From: Bryobacterales bacterium
GTDB taxonomy: Bacteria > Acidobacteriota > Terriglobia > Bryobacterales > Bryobacteraceae
Length of the DNA: 64,000 bases
NCBI GenBank assembly: GCA_020851655.1
Contig: JADZCI010000306.1
Location: forward strand, 29,103 to 93,102
Direction: 5' to 3'
Part shown: piece after piece, positions 49,069-58,174 of the stretch
How the letters are laid out: every line of letters starts with the position of its first letter
Numbering within the stretch: position 1 is the first letter of the stretch
The notes under the pieces: generated by a model
Seen by the model: the letters and a program-made list of their open reading frames with translations, nothing else
Databases searched by the model: none
What the model was told of the DNA's origin: nothing
Program-made: the position numbers and the translations under genes

Positions 49069-50493
49069 TTGGTCTACCAACCCGGTTTAGTATCGGTTCT
49101 GATTCCCCTTTACAACGAAGAGGAGTTTGTCGGGGAACTCCTCAACCGTGTGCTACAAGCGCCGCTGCCCGCGGGCCTGGCACTGGAAATCGTCGTCGTC
49201 GATGACGCCTCGCGGGATCGTTCGCCCGCCATCGTGGAAGAGATTGCCGCTGCTCATCCAGAGCGCATCCGCCTGATTCGCAAACCGCTGAATGAAGGCA
49301 AAGGCGCGGCCATCCGCACGGCAATCGAGCATGCCCGTGGAGAGTTCTGTCTGATTCAGGACGCCGACCTCGAATACGACCCGCGCGATTACCCGCCCAT
49401 GCTCGAACCACTCGTCGACGGTGTTGCCGACGTGGTCTATGGCTCGCGATTCCTGACACATCAGCGGCGCCGCGTGCTGTATTACTGGCACAGCGTGGCG
49501 AATCACGCGCTGACCACCTTGTCGAACATCGTCTCCAACCTCAACCTCACCGACATGGAGACCTGCTACAAGGCGTTCCGGACGAGTCTGCTCGCTTCCA
49601 TCCCGATTCGCAGCCAGCGGTTCGGGATCGAGCCGGAAATCACCATCAAGATCGCCAAACGCCAGGCACGCGTCTACGAAGTGCCCATACGGTATAACGG
49701 ACGCACCTACGAAGAAGGTAAGAAGATCGGCCTCAAGGACGCGGTGCAGGCGCTCGGCGTGATCCTCAAGTACTGGATTATCGACGACCTCTACAAGGAC
49801 CCCGGCGCGGAGATCCTGGATGCGTTTTCCGTCGCGCCCCGGTTCAATTGCTGGATGGCCGATACGATTCGCCCGTTCCTTGGACAAAGCGTCTTGGAGA
49901 TCGGCGCGGGCATGGGAAACCTGAGCCGCCTGCTGGTGCGCGGGCGCGAAAGGTACGTCGCCACCGACATCGATGACGAGCATCTGGGGCGCTTGCAGAA
50001 CCGCTTGCAGCACTGGAGCCGGCTCCAGACCGCGCGCTGCGATCTTGCCGGTCCGGCGGACTTCACGCCCTTTCATTCGTCACTCGATACCGTGGTTTGC
50101 CTCAACGTGTTGGAGCACATTCGCGACGACTTGGCGGGATTGCGCAACATATACTCCGTCCTCAAGGCCGGCGGACAAGCCATCGTACTCGTTCCCCACG
50201 GGCAGAGCCTGTTTGGCCAGTTGGATGTGGCGCTCGGGCATCAACGGAGGTACTCGCGCGGCCAGTTTCGAAACGTGATCGAACAGGCGGGCTTTCAGGT
50301 GGAGACGATCATCGATTTCAACCGCATTTCCAGGCCCGGGTGGTTTCTCAATGGCCGGATCCTGAGGCGCTCCACCATCAGCCGGACGCAACTACGCGTA
50401 TTTGACGCATTGGTCCCCCTGTGGCGGAAAATAGATAGTTGGCTTCCATGGAGTTCCGTCTCTTTGATCGCTGTCGCGCGGCGGCCATCCTGA
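49069..50493 (+). CDS. Glycosyltransferase family 2 fused to a SAM methyltransferase
   Basis: Residues about 8-235 form a DPM1-like GT-A domain: [44 protein letters not shown], the metal-binding DADLEYDP, and the late [12 protein letters not shown]. Residues about 250-470 form a class I methyltransferase: [15 protein letters not shown] (SAM motif I), [24 protein letters not shown], and [15 protein letters not shown]. The only possible start before the conserved part is TTG 49069, because a stop codon lies 6 bases upstream in this frame. It may add and methylate a sugar on a lipid carrier, an inference from the fold pair. It overlaps the next gene by 46 bases. Confidence 0.88.
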   Translation: MVYQPGLVSVLIPLYNEEEFVGELLNRVLQAPLPAGLALEIVVVDDASRDRSPAIVEEIAAAHPERIRLIRKPLNEGKGAAIRTAIEHARGEFCLIQDADLEYDPRDYPPMLEPLVDGVADVVYGSRFLTHQRRRVLYYWHSVANHALTTLSNIVSNLNLTDMETCYKAFRTSLLASIPIRSQRFGIEPEITIKIAKRQARVYEVPIRYNGRTYEEGKKIGLKDAVQALGVILKYWIIDDLYKDPGAEILDAFSVAPRFNCWMADTIRPFLGQSVLEIGAGMGNLSRLLVRGRERYVATDIDDEHLGRLQNRLQHWSRLQTARCDLAGPADFTPFHSSLDTVVCLNVLEHIRDDLAGLRNIYSVLKAGGQAIVLVPHGQSLFGQLDVALGHQRRYSRGQFRNVIEQAGFQVETIIDFNRISRPGWFLNGRILRRSTISRTQLRVFDALVPLWRKIDSWLPWSSVSLIAVARRPS

Positions 50494-50936
50494 TTGCGGT
50501 CGCATTCGGGGTCCAGGCTCAGAACCTGAAAGGAAAAGTCACTCGCATCATCGACGGCGACACCATCGAGGTGCTGCTGAACAACTCGCCCATCACGGTG
50601 CGCCTCAACGGTATCGATGCGCCGGAGTCCGACCAGATGTTCGGAAGCCGCGCCCGCCAGGTGTGTTCCGAACTCGCGTTCGGAAAGCTGGTCGGACTGA
50701 TCCTGTTCGAACGGGAGCGCTACAACCGCATCGTTGCCGACGTCATCCTTCCCGACGGGCGGAATCTGAGCCAGGAACTGGTACGCGGTGGCGCTGCCTG
50801 GTGGTTCCGGCGTTATGCCGCGCACGACGAGAAACTGCGCCTGCTCGAAGAGGAGGCGCGGGACGACAAGCGCGGTCTGTGGGCCGATTTGAGCCCCATG
50901 CCGCCTTGGGAATTCCGCAAGCTTTCGAAAAGATGA
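50448..50936 (+). CDS. Secreted thermonuclease-family (SNase-like) nuclease
   Basis: The 162-residue product from ATG 50448 has a signal peptide ([15 protein letters not shown]). The SNase core shows the calcium Asp in [10 protein letters not shown], the catalytic segment [13 protein letters not shown] (Arg, Asp, Glu positions of staphylococcal R35, D40, E43) and the second arginine in [28 protein letters not shown] closes the domain as in other family members. It likely hydrolyses DNA and RNA outside the cytoplasm. Start codons of the previous and next genes overlap this one, so the three are coupled. Confidence 0.9.
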   Translation: MEFRLFDRCRAAAILIAVAFGVQAQNLKGKVTRIIDGDTIEVLLNNSPITVRLNGIDAPESDQMFGSRARQVCSELAFGKLVGLILFERERYNRIVADVILPDGRNLSQELVRGGAAWWFRRYAAHDEKLRLLEEEARDDKRGLWADLSPMPPWEFRKLSKR

Positions 50937-51352
50937 AAAGCTACCGCAAGGAACTCTGGTTTGAGGTTCCCTCCCGGCGCGGCTTTGTGAACATCACACC
51001 CCAGGTGGAGGAGTGCCTGCGGGAGAGCGGCGTCACCGAAGGGTTGGTGCTTGTGAACGCCATGCACATCACGGCATCGGTGTTCATCAACGACGACGAA
51101 GCGGGTCTGCACCACGACTACGATGTGTGGCTGGAGAAACTCGCGCCGCACGAACCGGTCAGGCAGTATCACCACAACCGCACCGGTGAAGACAATGCCG
51201 ACGCCCACATGAAGCGCCAGATCATGGGCCGGGAGGTCGTGGCCGGTATCACCGGCGGCAGACTCGATTTCGGCCCGTGGGAGCAGATCTTCTACGGAGA
51301 GTTCGACGGCCGCCGGCGCAAGCGCGCGCTGGTCAAGATCATCGGGGAGTGA
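50933..51352 (+). CDS. yjbQ: YjbQ family protein (UPF0047)
   Basis: This 139-residue protein shows the UPF0047 pattern: [68 protein letters not shown] and the closing [24 protein letters not shown]. coli YjbQ has been reported to replace ThiE activity weakly, hence the name secondary thiamine-phosphate synthase. The real role is unclear. The ATG overlaps the nuclease stop in an ATGA junction. Confidence 0.93.
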   Translation: MKSYRKELWFEVPSRRGFVNITPQVEECLRESGVTEGLVLVNAMHITASVFINDDEAGLHHDYDVWLEKLAPHEPVRQYHHNRTGEDNADAHMKRQIMGREVVAGITGGRLDFGPWEQIFYGEFDGRRRKRALVKIIGE

Positions 51353-51377
51353 CCTGAAGAAGATCTGGAAGGGGCTG

Positions 51378-53036
51378 CTACCGCCAGCTCTCTACATCGG
51401 CTCCCTTGGGCGCCATTTTTCTCATGTGCTCGGCGAAGACCGGCAAATAGTGGCCGGTCAAGGTCTGGCCTTCGGGAATGTCGCCCGCCCAGCAGTGGGG
51501 CTTGCCCTCGCCGTAGACAAACGCTCCGCCGTAGTATGGCCCTTTCATCGGAAGCTTGGTGCTTTCGAGAAACTCCTCCATTCGCCGGGTGGCCGCATCC
51601 AGGTAGAACGTGTCTTTTGTACCCATGAAGACGTGGATTTTCCCGTTGAGTTTCGGGCCGATCCGCTCCCAATCGCGCTGGAGATGAGCGGTCAGGTCAT
51701 ACCGTGCCCGCCAGTGCTGTGCCACCGCCGGATCGATCTTGCCGGTCAGGGGGTCCCACAATGGTGCGGGGTACCCGTCGGCGCCAGCCGGCCCGAAGGT
51801 TGCGTGAAAGGCGTCCATCTGCCCGCCGGAACGTCCCCGGCTGCCCAGCACGTGCTCTTGCCGGGCGAAGTCCTCCATCGTTGCCAGGATGTGATCGTTG
51901 GGCAAGCGCCCAACCAGTTTCGGATACGACTGGAAAGGGCCTTCGTCGAAGTAAGCATTCGTGTCCTTGTACACGTCCACCATCTGGAAGACGTGGAAAT
52001 CGACCGGGTCGGGACAGAACCCCCAGGCGCCGCCGAAGTAATCGGGGTAGAAGATCTGCTGGGCCAGGGTCATCCACCCGCCGGTCGATCCGCCATAGAG
52101 CACGCGCGCCCAGGGTTCGCCGATGGCACGGAACTGCTTCTCGACATACGGATACAACTCCTGGGTGAGCGCGTCGCCGTAAGGTCCCATGTTGGCGGAG
52201 TTCACGCCGTAGGAATCGTCGTAAAACGGCGTCGGATGCTGGGTCAGAACGACCAGCATTTTGGGAAGCCGTCCCGAAGTCCAGTCCTGATAAAACCGGT
52301 GCATTGCTTGCGCACGCTGCCGCCCCGGCAGGCGGCCCTCGGGTGGCGTTTCGCGAAATTCCCGGTAGTCAAACGGAAAGTGCCCTTGCTGAAACGCCAC
52401 CGGATACTTCTGTTCGGGATGCTCGTCGAAGCCCTCCGGTACAACGACAATCGCGCCAAGATACATTGGGCGGCCCCAGAACTCGCTGATGAGTTTGCTC
52501 TGAATGCGCACGTGGCGCACGTACTTTGTGTCCTTGGGAGGGGTGATTGGCGCAATCACTTCGGTCAACTCGAGGTTGACAACCGAATCGGGCCCGATTG
52601 TAGCGACGGTGGGCCTACTGAACAGATTGCCGGGCGAGCGGCTCCAATTCTGGCCCTCGCCGTCATCCAAAGGGACCTTCAGAGTCTTCCCGTCGGAGCG
52701 GTGGACCGTTTCATAGACGTTCAGTACCGCTTGCACGTTGTATTGGCCCGGCGGCAAATCCCGCGTAAAGCGAAGCGGGTGGCCCAGTGTTTCAGGGCTG
52801 AGCAGGGTGGTTGTATCCGGCTTCCATGCCTCGACGTCCACGCCGAAGACCTGCTGGGTTCTCAAGCCCCAGCTCACTTGAAAGCGCGGCTCGCCTTCGA
52901 GTTGTTTCGAGACCACCACGATCAGCCGCCCGTCCACGGGAGCCGCTCGCGCCGCGGCCGCGAATTTGACTCCAAATGAAGGAGCGGCCAATACTGCCGG
53001 ACAGATCAGGCCGAGCCACAGACGATTCCAGTACAT
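51378..53036 (-). CDS. Exported alpha/beta-hydrolase esterase
   Basis: The 552-residue protein from ATG 53036 starts with a signal peptide (RLWLGLICPAVLAAPSFG). An N-terminal beta-rich part (about 30-180: VDGRLIVVVSKQLEGEP, PPGQYNVQAVLNVYETVH) leads to an esterase-like hydrolase with the nucleophile elbow LYGGSTGGWM near residue 330 and a late HCWAGD with the probable catalytic histidine. It resembles enterochelin-esterase-like or putative carbohydrate esterases, but the substrate cannot be read. The frame continuing to 53582 is antisense to the PEP-mutase-like gene. Confidence 0.85.
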   Translation of the reverse strand: MYWNRLWLGLICPAVLAAPSFGVKFAAAARAAPVDGRLIVVVSKQLEGEPRFQVSWGLRTQQVFGVDVEAWKPDTTTLLSPETLGHPLRFTRDLPPGQYNVQAVLNVYETVHRSDGKTLKVPLDDGEGQNWSRSPGNLFSRPTVATIGPDSVVNLELTEVIAPITPPKDTKYVRHVRIQSKLISEFWGRPMYLGAIVVVPEGFDEHPEQKYPVAFQQGHFPFDYREFRETPPEGRLPGRQRAQAMHRFYQDWTSGRLPKMLVVLTQHPTPFYDDSYGVNSANMGPYGDALTQELYPYVEKQFRAIGEPWARVLYGGSTGGWMTLAQQIFYPDYFGGAWGFCPDPVDFHVFQMVDVYKDTNAYFDEGPFQSYPKLVGRLPNDHILATMEDFARQEHVLGSRGRSGGQMDAFHATFGPAGADGYPAPLWDPLTGKIDPAVAQHWRARYDLTAHLQRDWERIGPKLNGKIHVFMGTKDTFYLDAATRRMEEFLESTKLPMKGPYYGGAFVYGEGKPHCWAGDIPEGQTLTGHYLPVFAEHMRKMAPKGADVESWR

Positions 53037-53112
53037 GGAGCTGATTATTGCGCTTTGCCGTGGCCGGTTGCGGACGCACGGCTTCCTTGTATTCTGGCGG
53101 TAAGGAGGGGTT

Positions 53113-53937
53113 GTGGGTTTGACCCAAGCGGAGAAAGCCGGACAATTCCGGGCGTTGCACGAACAGGCGGGGGCGTTTGTCATTCCCAATCCGTGGGATG
53201 TGGGTTCCGCGCGCATGCTGGCGGGGCTTGGGTTCAAGGCCCTCGCCACCTCCAGCGGCGCCGCCGCCGCCTGCATGGGCCGGAGAGACGGCCAGCTTAC
53301 GCGCGAGGAGGCGCTGGCCCATTGCCGCATGATTGCCGGGGCAACCAGCCTGCCGGTCTCCGCAGACCTGGAGCGCGGGTTTGGCGATGCGCCGGAAGAT
53401 GTCGCCGGGACGGTGCGGCGCGCCGCCGAAGCCGGCCTCGTGGGTTGCACAATTGAAGATGCGACCGGCAACAAGGATCGTCCGTTGTACGGCTTCACGC
53501 TGGCGGTCGAGCGGATTGCCGCCGCGGCCGAAGCTGCCCGAACGCTCCCGTTTCCATTTATGCTGACCGCCAGGGCGCACAATTTTCTCTACGCAGCGCC
53601 GTCCCTGGACGACACGATTCACCGGCTGCAAGCGTTTGAAAAAGCCGGCGCCAGCGTCCTGTTCGCGCCCGGCCTGCCCGACTTGGACTCCGTCAAAGCC
53701 GTTTGTGCCGCGACCTCCAGCCCCTTCAACTTCATGGTGGGAATTCCAGGCAAGTCGTTCCCGGTGGCGGAACTCGTCGCGGCGGGCGTCAAGCGCATCA
53801 GCCTGGCGACTTCACTGTACCGGGCGGCGATGACCGGCCTGTTGGATGCCGCCCGCGAAGTTCAGCGGGACGGGACGTTTTCTTACGTAAGCCGGAGCGC
53901 CTCAACGTCCAGCCTGCTCGAACTGATGGGCGGCTAA
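53113..53937 (+). CDS. Isocitrate lyase/PEP mutase superfamily protein
   Basis: This 274-residue cytoplasmic TIM-barrel protein starts at GTG 53113 with AAGGAGG just upstream. Landmarks: FVIPNPWDVGSARMLAGLGFKALATSSG, LPVSADLERGFGDAPEDVA, GLVGCTIEDATG, LTARAHNFL and NFMVGIPGKSF. The catalytic-cysteine loop of true isocitrate lyase is not seen, so a phosphonopyruvate-type mutase or hydrolase, or 2-methylisocitrate-lyase-like activity, is more likely. It is divergent from the esterase and 14 bases from the convergent metallophosphoesterase. Confidence 0.9.
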   Translation: MGLTQAEKAGQFRALHEQAGAFVIPNPWDVGSARMLAGLGFKALATSSGAAAACMGRRDGQLTREEALAHCRMIAGATSLPVSADLERGFGDAPEDVAGTVRRAAEAGLVGCTIEDATGNKDRPLYGFTLAVERIAAAAEAARTLPFPFMLTARAHNFLYAAPSLDDTIHRLQAFEKAGASVLFAPGLPDLDSVKAVCAATSSPFNFMVGIPGKSFPVAELVAAGVKRISLATSLYRAAMTGLLDAAREVQRDGTFSYVSRSASTSSLLELMGG

Positions 53938-53951
53938 CTCAAGACCGGCGC

Positions 53952-54815
53952 TTAACTCCGCCACTCAAGGCGCGTGACCTGCCCGTCTTTCTCGGTGTTT
54001 CCGCCAATGGCGTGCAACGTGAACTGACCACCTTTGGCGGTAAAAACCGACTCGACCCAGCCCACCGGATCTTTGTCTCGGAAGTTGTATCCGACGGCCG
54101 GCAGGTTGATCAGGTGAACGTCCTCCCACGTGTCGTACTTGTAGATGTGCGAATGGCCGTAGATGATCGCCTTCACCTGGGGCGCCCCCTTGAGGATGTC
54201 GAAGAGGCGCGGCGCATCCAGCAGCGCCCCATCACCGTCGTCGAGCGTGTGATGCACAAACACGATGACCGGTTTGTCCGTGCTCTGCCGCAGCCATCCA
54301 GCGAGCCAGTTGCGCTGATCCCTGCCGAGCAATCCCGGCGTCGTGTTCGGCTTGATCAGTGAATCGAGCAACACGAACCGGACTGGACCGGGATCGAGCA
54401 CGACGACGTGCCGGTTCTTCACCGGTTCCATCCCTTTCTGGTCCGACCCGAAGCCCTTCCAGAAGTTCTCGCGATCGTCGTGATTACCGAGCGCCATGGC
54501 CAGAGGCGTCGTGCTGGTCAGCGGCTCGATGAGCGTCTTGACAGCCTCGTAGTCCGCGACGTACCCTTCCAGCCGCGCAACGTCTCCACAGATGATGACG
54601 CCTTCAGGCTTGATTTTGGCGGCTTGACGGACGGCCATGGTCAGGTTCACCGCCGGCTGGAATCCTCGATAGGCTTCGTTGGCGTTGGCGGGAACATGCG
54701 TGTCGGAGAACAACGCCCACCGCGCTTCGGACGCGGCCGCGCGAAGGGACAGCACCGAGGCGCCAGCAGCCAGAAAACCGCGGCGGGAAAGTAGAGGCAG
54801 CGTAACGTAAGGCAT
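53952..54815 (-). CDS. Exported metallophosphoesterase (calcineurin-like)
   Basis: This 287-residue protein has an N-terminal twin-arginine signal (LLSRRGFLAAGASVLS). The two-metal phosphoesterase motifs are in order: FSDTHV (D-x-H), VIICGDVARLEGY (GD), LGNHDDREN (GNHD), FVHHTLDDGD (H) and IYGHSHIYKYD (GHxH). Family members hydrolyse phosphomonoesters or diesters, cyclic nucleotides or lipid headgroups; the substrate here is unknown. It converges on the PEP-mutase-like gene, with a 14-base gap. Confidence 0.9.
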   Translation of the reverse strand: MPYVTLPLLSRRGFLAAGASVLSLRAAASEARWALFSDTHVPANANEAYRGFQPAVNLTMAVRQAAKIKPEGVIICGDVARLEGYVADYEAVKTLIEPLTSTTPLAMALGNHDDRENFWKGFGSDQKGMEPVKNRHVVVLDPGPVRFVLLDSLIKPNTTPGLLGRDQRNWLAGWLRQSTDKPVIVFVHHTLDDGDGALLDAPRLFDILKGAPQVKAIIYGHSHIYKYDTWEDVHLINLPAVGYNFRDKDPVGWVESVFTAKGGQFTLHAIGGNTEKDGQVTRLEWRS

Positions 54816-54861
54816 TCGACAGTCAGTTTAACCAATTGCCGCGGCGCCGGCGGCTCGAGTC

Positions 54862-56253
54862 TCATCGAGCCGCTGCCAGGTCTTTCACCACCGAATACTG
54901 GAAGCGCACAAAGCGGTAAAGCTCTTCTTCAAGGATCCGTTCCTGGTCTGAGTGAGGCCCATAACCCAGTTCGAGATCTTCGAGGTCGGAGAGCGGCCCG
55001 ACCCCGTAACACTGCATCCCGCGGGCGCGCAGCGGCGCCATGTCGGTCGCCCACGTTGGCATTCCAGGTAGTGTAATGGCGCCGGGGTACACTTCCTGCT
55101 GCGCCGTGCCCAGCGCCTTGAACATCTCCGAGTCCAGGCGGGACGGCGGCGCGGGCTCCCGCTGGCGGGCCTCGCGAACGATCCGGATGGAATCATCGTC
55201 AATCACACGCTTCAGCTCGGCGAAGAATCCATCCACGTCTTCGTCCGGAACGAGGCGTATGTCCAGAATCGCTTCCGCCTCGGCGGGGATCACATTCAGC
55301 CTGTAGCCCGCCTTGAAGACCGTGGGCGAAATCGAGGAGCGCAGCATCGAGTAATGCAGCGGATCTTTGACCCGCATTTCCCGCTGGATTGCCGCCGACC
55401 TCTCCGGATTGAGCAGCCCGTTGAACCGCGCCGCATCGGCCGGCGGACTGATAGTCGCCAAGCGTTCGAAGTATGCCCGTGTCGTGTCGTTCAGCTTCAT
55501 GGGCGGTTCCCATTCGGCGGCCCGGGCAACGGCTCGCGACAGCCGGGCGATCGCGTTATCCACCCTCGGCACCGAACCGTGTCCGGAAGTACCAGTCGCC
55601 ACAAGCCGCGCCCGGTTGGGTACCTTCTCCGAGGTGGCTACGACCATAGCCTGGATCTTTCCAGCCCGGCGGAAAATTCCCGGACCTTCGGCAAGACAAA
55701 ACTCGGCGTCGATCTCAGGCCAATGCTGGCTCACCATGTAGTTGATGCCGATTTCGGCCTTGCCCTCTTCGCCGGCCTCAGCAAGGAAGATCACGTCCCG
55801 GTCCAACTTCACCCCTTCCCGCTTCAGCAGCAGGACTGTCATCAAAGACGCGATCACGTTGTCTTTGTCGTCCGACGTACCGCGTCCGTAAATGTAGCCG
55901 CCGGCGCGATCGGCGGAAAACGGACCATGGTCCTTCCACTTGGAAGGCTCGATGTTGACGGTATCCGTGTGGCCCATGAGCAGCACGGGGCGCTTGGCCC
56001 CAGTACCCTTGAGCCGGACGACAAGATTGGGACGGCGGGCTTCGAGTTCATAAACGGACGGCTTCAAGCCTTCCGCTTCGAGGACCTTTTTCAGGTAGTC
56101 CACAACCGGCGCTTCGCCGCCCGGAGGATCCGCGGTGTTCATCCGCACGATGGCTTGAAAGTGCCGCAGCGTCTCTTCGTTCACCGATTTCCAGGCGGGT
56201 TCCGCCGCGAGCGCGGCCGCCAGAGACAAACTCAACAGGGCGATCCGGGACAT
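54862..56253 (-). CDS. M20 family metallopeptidase, exported
   Basis: This 463-residue enzyme has a short signal peptide (LLSLSLAAALAAEPA). The zinc site is seen in MGHTDTVNIEP (His), IYGRGTSDDKDNV (bridging Asp), LAEAGEEGKAEIG (catalytic Glu pair), and the lid/dimerisation domain in the middle (VATGTSGHGSVPRVDNA, LNVIPAEAEAILDIRL). It probably cleaves dipeptides or N-acyl amino acids in the periplasm. It lies 46 bases upstream of the metallophosphoesterase on the same strand. Confidence 0.93.
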   Translation of the reverse strand: MSRIALLSLSLAAALAAEPAWKSVNEETLRHFQAIVRMNTADPPGGEAPVVDYLKKVLEAEGLKPSVYELEARRPNLVVRLKGTGAKRPVLLMGHTDTVNIEPSKWKDHGPFSADRAGGYIYGRGTSDDKDNVIASLMTVLLLKREGVKLDRDVIFLAEAGEEGKAEIGINYMVSQHWPEIDAEFCLAEGPGIFRRAGKIQAMVVATSEKVPNRARLVATGTSGHGSVPRVDNAIARLSRAVARAAEWEPPMKLNDTTRAYFERLATISPPADAARFNGLLNPERSAAIQREMRVKDPLHYSMLRSSISPTVFKAGYRLNVIPAEAEAILDIRLVPDEDVDGFFAELKRVIDDDSIRIVREARQREPAPPSRLDSEMFKALGTAQQEVYPGAITLPGMPTWATDMAPLRARGMQCYGVGPLSDLEDLELGYGPHSDQERILEEELYRFVRFQYSVVKDLAAAR

Positions 56254-56290
56254 AGAGACGATTGTAGCCGCACCGCCGGGACGCGCCCGT

Positions 56291-57271
56291 TTAGTTCGGA
56301 TTTGGCTGGGCCGGGTGACTGTCTACGGGATTATGGATGGGCTTCAGAGTTCGCAGATAGGCATAGATGGTCTTCAGGTCATCCTCATCCAATTGGGACA
56401 TCGCGGGCCATGACATGAGCGTGAAGTTGCTTTGATTAGCGGTGGGCGAGCCGTTCAGGTTGAAATTGCCGTAGTCCTTGAACCTCTTCACAAACCGCTG
56501 CTCGTCCCAGGTGCCGACGCCGGTTGTTTCGTCGGGGGTGATGTTGGCGGAGTGAACGATGAACCTGCCGATTTGAAATTCCCGGCCGCCCGCAAACGCT
56601 TTGTCCATCTTGAGTTCGCCGCGCTCGGCCTGTGTATGGCACTCGCCGCACACGCCGATCGAGGTCAGGTACTCGCCGTACTTCAACTTGTCGCCGCGGT
56701 CCGGCTGAGCGACAGCGCCGCTCGGCTTCGGCACACCCTTGATCATCAGCCCTACCGGGAAATCCAGATCGGTCCGGGGCACCGCATTCCGCACCGGGGG
56801 CAAGCTGTTCATGTAGGCGACCAAGGAGTAAACGTCCTCATCGCTCATCGAACGGTAATACGTGTACGGCATCATCGGGAAGAGAGCCCGGCCGTCTTTG
56901 GAAACCCCTTCGCGAATGGCGCGAATTTTCTCACCGTCGGTCCAGGAACCTAACCCCGTCTCCACGTCGGGCGTGATGTTCGAAGGCGCCACCCGTCCCG
57001 GCAGGCCCAATTCCGGGGGCATGACCGTACCCACTCCGCGGCGCCCGGCCAGCACCGGCGCGCCGAATTTCGACCAATCCCGCTCAGAATGGCAGCCGTC
57101 GCAATCCGACAGGGTCGTAAACAGATACTCGCCACGCTTCAGCCGTTCCGGAGTCGCCTCGACTTTGACCGTGGACGGCGCTACCGAGTCCGGTTTCCTG
57201 AACGATAGATAACCAAGAACGGCTCCCGCGGTGAGGAGGAGCCCCAGCAGAATCTTTCCAATCAACTTCAT
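56291..57271 (-). CDS. Di-haem cytochrome c, membrane-anchored
   Basis: The 326-residue protein has an N-terminal membrane anchor (LIGKILLGLLLTAGAVLGYLSF) and two haem c sites, CDGCH near residue 58 and CGECH near residue 207. Candidate distal methionines lie in MPPELG and the late MSWPAMSQLDEDDLKTIYAYL. The two halves have similar order, as in diheme electron-transfer subunits of periplasmic dehydrogenases. No dehydrogenase catalytic subunit is next to it; its redox partner is unknown. Confidence 0.92.
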   Translation of the reverse strand: MKLIGKILLGLLLTAGAVLGYLSFRKPDSVAPSTVKVEATPERLKRGEYLFTTLSDCDGCHSERDWSKFGAPVLAGRRGVGTVMPPELGLPGRVAPSNITPDVETGLGSWTDGEKIRAIREGVSKDGRALFPMMPYTYYRSMSDEDVYSLVAYMNSLPPVRNAVPRTDLDFPVGLMIKGVPKPSGAVAQPDRGDKLKYGEYLTSIGVCGECHTQAERGELKMDKAFAGGREFQIGRFIVHSANITPDETTGVGTWDEQRFVKRFKDYGNFNLNGSPTANQSNFTLMSWPAMSQLDEDDLKTIYAYLRTLKPIHNPVDSHPAQPNPN

Positions 57272-57339
57272 ACTTGTGTGTACTCAACCCTCAAGCCGGT
57301 TATACGAATGGATCTGACGATTGGTTCACACGAGTTTAC

Positions 57340-58152
57340 TTATTTCAGTACTGTTTGCAGCCAGTCGACCACCTTTTCCTTGTAGCCCTGAAACGCCTCG
57401 CTCTTTTCCCAGTTACTGACGCCGTGCGGCGCGCCGGCTACGATGAACAGTTCGCAGCGGGCTTTTGCCGCTTTGAGCTTGTCGCAGAATTCTTCGGATT
57501 GCTGCGGCGGGACGGTCACGTCCGCATCGCCGTGAATCAGGAGGAATGGCGGCATCTTCTTCGACGCATAGGTAACCGGTGAGGCTTCCTGCATCATCCT
57601 GGTGGTGTCCGGGTTGATTTCGGTGATTCCCAGAAACTGCTGGATGTTCCGGGAAAGTTGTTTGCGATGTTCGGTCAGGCTGATCAGGTTGGCGGGGCCG
57701 TAGAAGTCGACCACACCCTTGAGTTTGACGTTGCCCCGGGCCGCGGCCATGGCGACAAGGTGCCCTCCCGCGCTTTCGCCCATGAGGGCGACCTTGTGCT
57801 CATCAACCCGGTACTTGTTCGCGTTCGCACGCAAGAACCGGACGGCTGATTCGATGTCCTCGACCGGCGCGGGAAAGCGGTAGCGCGGCGCCAGGCGGTA
57901 GTTGATGCTGGCCCATGCGAGACCCGCCCGGGTGAGCATCGGGAACCACGGCTGAATGTAGGTCTCCTTATCGCCGTTCTCCCAGCCGCCTCCGTGCACG
58001 AGGATGACCAGCGGGTGTGGCCCAAGCCCTTCGGGGATCGAGATGTCCAGGGTCAGGCTGAACCCGCCGGGGCGGGCGAACTCGATATCGGTGATTTTCT
58101 CCGCGCCGTGCGCGACGGCAGCCAGCGCGAGGAGGGCGGCAAGATGCTTCAT
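57340..58152 (-). CDS. BD-FAE-type alpha/beta-hydrolase esterase, exported
   Basis: The start at ATG 58152 gives 270 residues with a signal peptide (LAALLALAAVAHGA). The oxyanion motif LVILVHGGGWENGD, the nucleophile elbow LMGESAGGHLVAM, the acid residue in LLIHGDADVTVPP and the His in GAPHGVSN form a complete catalytic set of HGGG-type esterases. It resembles bacterial feruloyl or acetylxylan esterase-like enzymes. The frame to 58272 overlaps the S9 peptidase. It sits 22 bases after that peptidase and is likely in one transcript with it. Confidence 0.9.
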   Translation of the reverse strand: MKHLAALLALAAVAHGAEKITDIEFARPGGFSLTLDISIPEGLGPHPLVILVHGGGWENGDKETYIQPWFPMLTRAGLAWASINYRLAPRYRFPAPVEDIESAVRFLRANANKYRVDEHKVALMGESAGGHLVAMAAARGNVKLKGVVDFYGPANLISLTEHRKQLSRNIQQFLGITEINPDTTRMMQEASPVTYASKKMPPFLLIHGDADVTVPPQQSEEFCDKLKAAKARCELFIVAGAPHGVSNWEKSEAFQGYKEKVVDWLQTVLK

Positions 58153-58174
58153 AATGCGGTCCGGTCTTCTGATT

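Noticed and set aside
51426..52979. 517-residue plus-strand ORF opposite the esterase
   Set aside because: The minus-strand esterase has signal peptide and nucleophile elbow; the plus-strand product has no recognisable motif.
53037..53582. N-terminal extension of the esterase frame
   Set aside because: It is antisense to the PEP-mutase-like gene and precedes a proper signal peptide at 53036.
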